Source: Bacteroidota bacterium (lineage in GTDB: Bacteria > Bacteroidota > Bacteroidia > Chitinophagales > Chitinophagaceae). From it: a DNA stretch of 6,550 nucleotides. Below the pieces are notes generated by a model. It was not told where the DNA came from. It searched no databases and saw only the letters and a program-made list of their open reading frames with translations. The translations under genes and the position numbers were made by a program. This document shows positions 6,432 through 6,550 of the stretch, in pieces; the first letter of the stretch is position 1, and every line of letters begins with the position of its first letter. Where the stretch lies: positions 1 to 6,550 of the forward strand of contig JAGWPI010000324.1 of the NCBI GenBank assembly GCA_028877005.1. Direction: 5' to 3'.

Positions 6432-6523
6432 TTATAAAGGATGAATTTAATAAAATTATTACTGAATTATTGTATAATATGTTTTTTTTAAAGAAATTGT
6501 TAACTGTTCACCAAAAAAAACTT
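6432..6523. other. AT-rich intergenic segment with an A/T inverted repeat
   Basis: These 92 bp follow the oxidoreductase stop. GTTTTTTTT (6481-6489) and AAAAAAAAC (6513-6521) form a perfect 9-bp inverted repeat around a 23-nt spacer. The stem has one G-C pair only, so it is a poor intrinsic terminator. TATAAT at 6473-6478 could be a -10 element for a gene starting at 6524, but no matching upstream box is clear. Nothing else is recognisable. Confidence 0.4.
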
Positions 6524-6550
6524 ATGAAAAAATTACTCAAACAATTGGCA
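6524..6550 (+). CDS. Possible start of a downstream gene (3' partial)
   Basis: An open frame begins at ATG 6524 and runs off the window after nine codons (MKKLLKQLA). The Lys-rich start followed by Leu residues is a common N-terminus, for example of a signal peptide or a small cytoplasmic protein, and the ATG follows an A8 tract as often seen before Bacteroidota starts. Nine residues do not allow a family assignment, and the frame could be fortuitous. Confidence 0.35.

Noticed and set aside
6448..6461. TAATAA-AA-TTATTA as a terminator hairpin
   Set aside because: The stem is entirely A-T with a 2-nt loop, so it would not fold stably in RNA.
6441..6491. 16-codon open frame MNLIKLLLNYCIICFF preceded by AAAGG
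   Set aside because: The AAAGG directly abuts the ATG, which is too close for a ribosome binding site. The frame is very short, AT-driven and ends in a T tract.

Overview
The window is about 6.55 kb of AT-rich DNA, densely packed with genes. Several traits point to Bacteroidota, perhaps a Chitinophagaceae- or Sphingobacteriales-like bacterium. There are no Shine-Dalgarno motifs ahead of the starts, one upstream region carries a TAnnTTTG-type promoter element, and the protein set (exported GH27, TlpA-type thioredoxin, Gfo/Idh/MocA oxidoreductase) is typical of the phylum. That assignment is an inference from style, not from a marker gene. I see no RNA gene, CRISPR array, insertion sequence, phage gene or obvious transferred block.

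Layout: bases 1-1782 (+) hold the C-terminal two thirds of a type IIIA (proton-pump type) P-type ATPase, whose start lies before the window. It converges, with only 4 bp between the stop codons, on a minus-strand pair. That pair is an aldo/keto reductase of the YghZ (L-glyceraldehyde-3-phosphate reductase) family (4017-3019), followed after 8 bp by an exported GH27 alpha-galactosidase (3010-1787). The two are very probably one operon. A 212-bp divergent intergenic region (4018-4229) separates them from a plus-strand pair. The plus-strand pair is an exported double-thioredoxin-fold protein, in which a peroxiredoxin-like CNHC domain is fused to a TlpA-like WCGPC domain (4230-5387), followed 42 bp later by a Gfo/Idh/MocA oxidoreductase of the dihydrodiol/xylose dehydrogenase type (5430-6431). 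A further gene may begin at 6524 and leave the window.

Together the genes suggest sugar handling (periplasmic galactoside cleavage, plus two NAD(P)-dependent oxidoreductases acting on sugars or small carbonyls) next to an envelope thiol-redox protein and an ion pump. I do not see a polysaccharide utilisation locus (no SusC/SusD, no regulator), and nothing forces all the genes into one pathway.

The most interesting non-coding signals are two. First, a perfect FNR/CRP-family-type palindrome, TTGATGAACATCAA, lies in the divergent region about 41 bp upstream of a plausible transcription start for the redox gene. Second, an in-frame 18-bp tandem duplication has copied the start codon of the alpha-galactosidase gene together with its leader. 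I found no convincing undescribed multi-gene system; most of the window is ordinary metabolic sequence.
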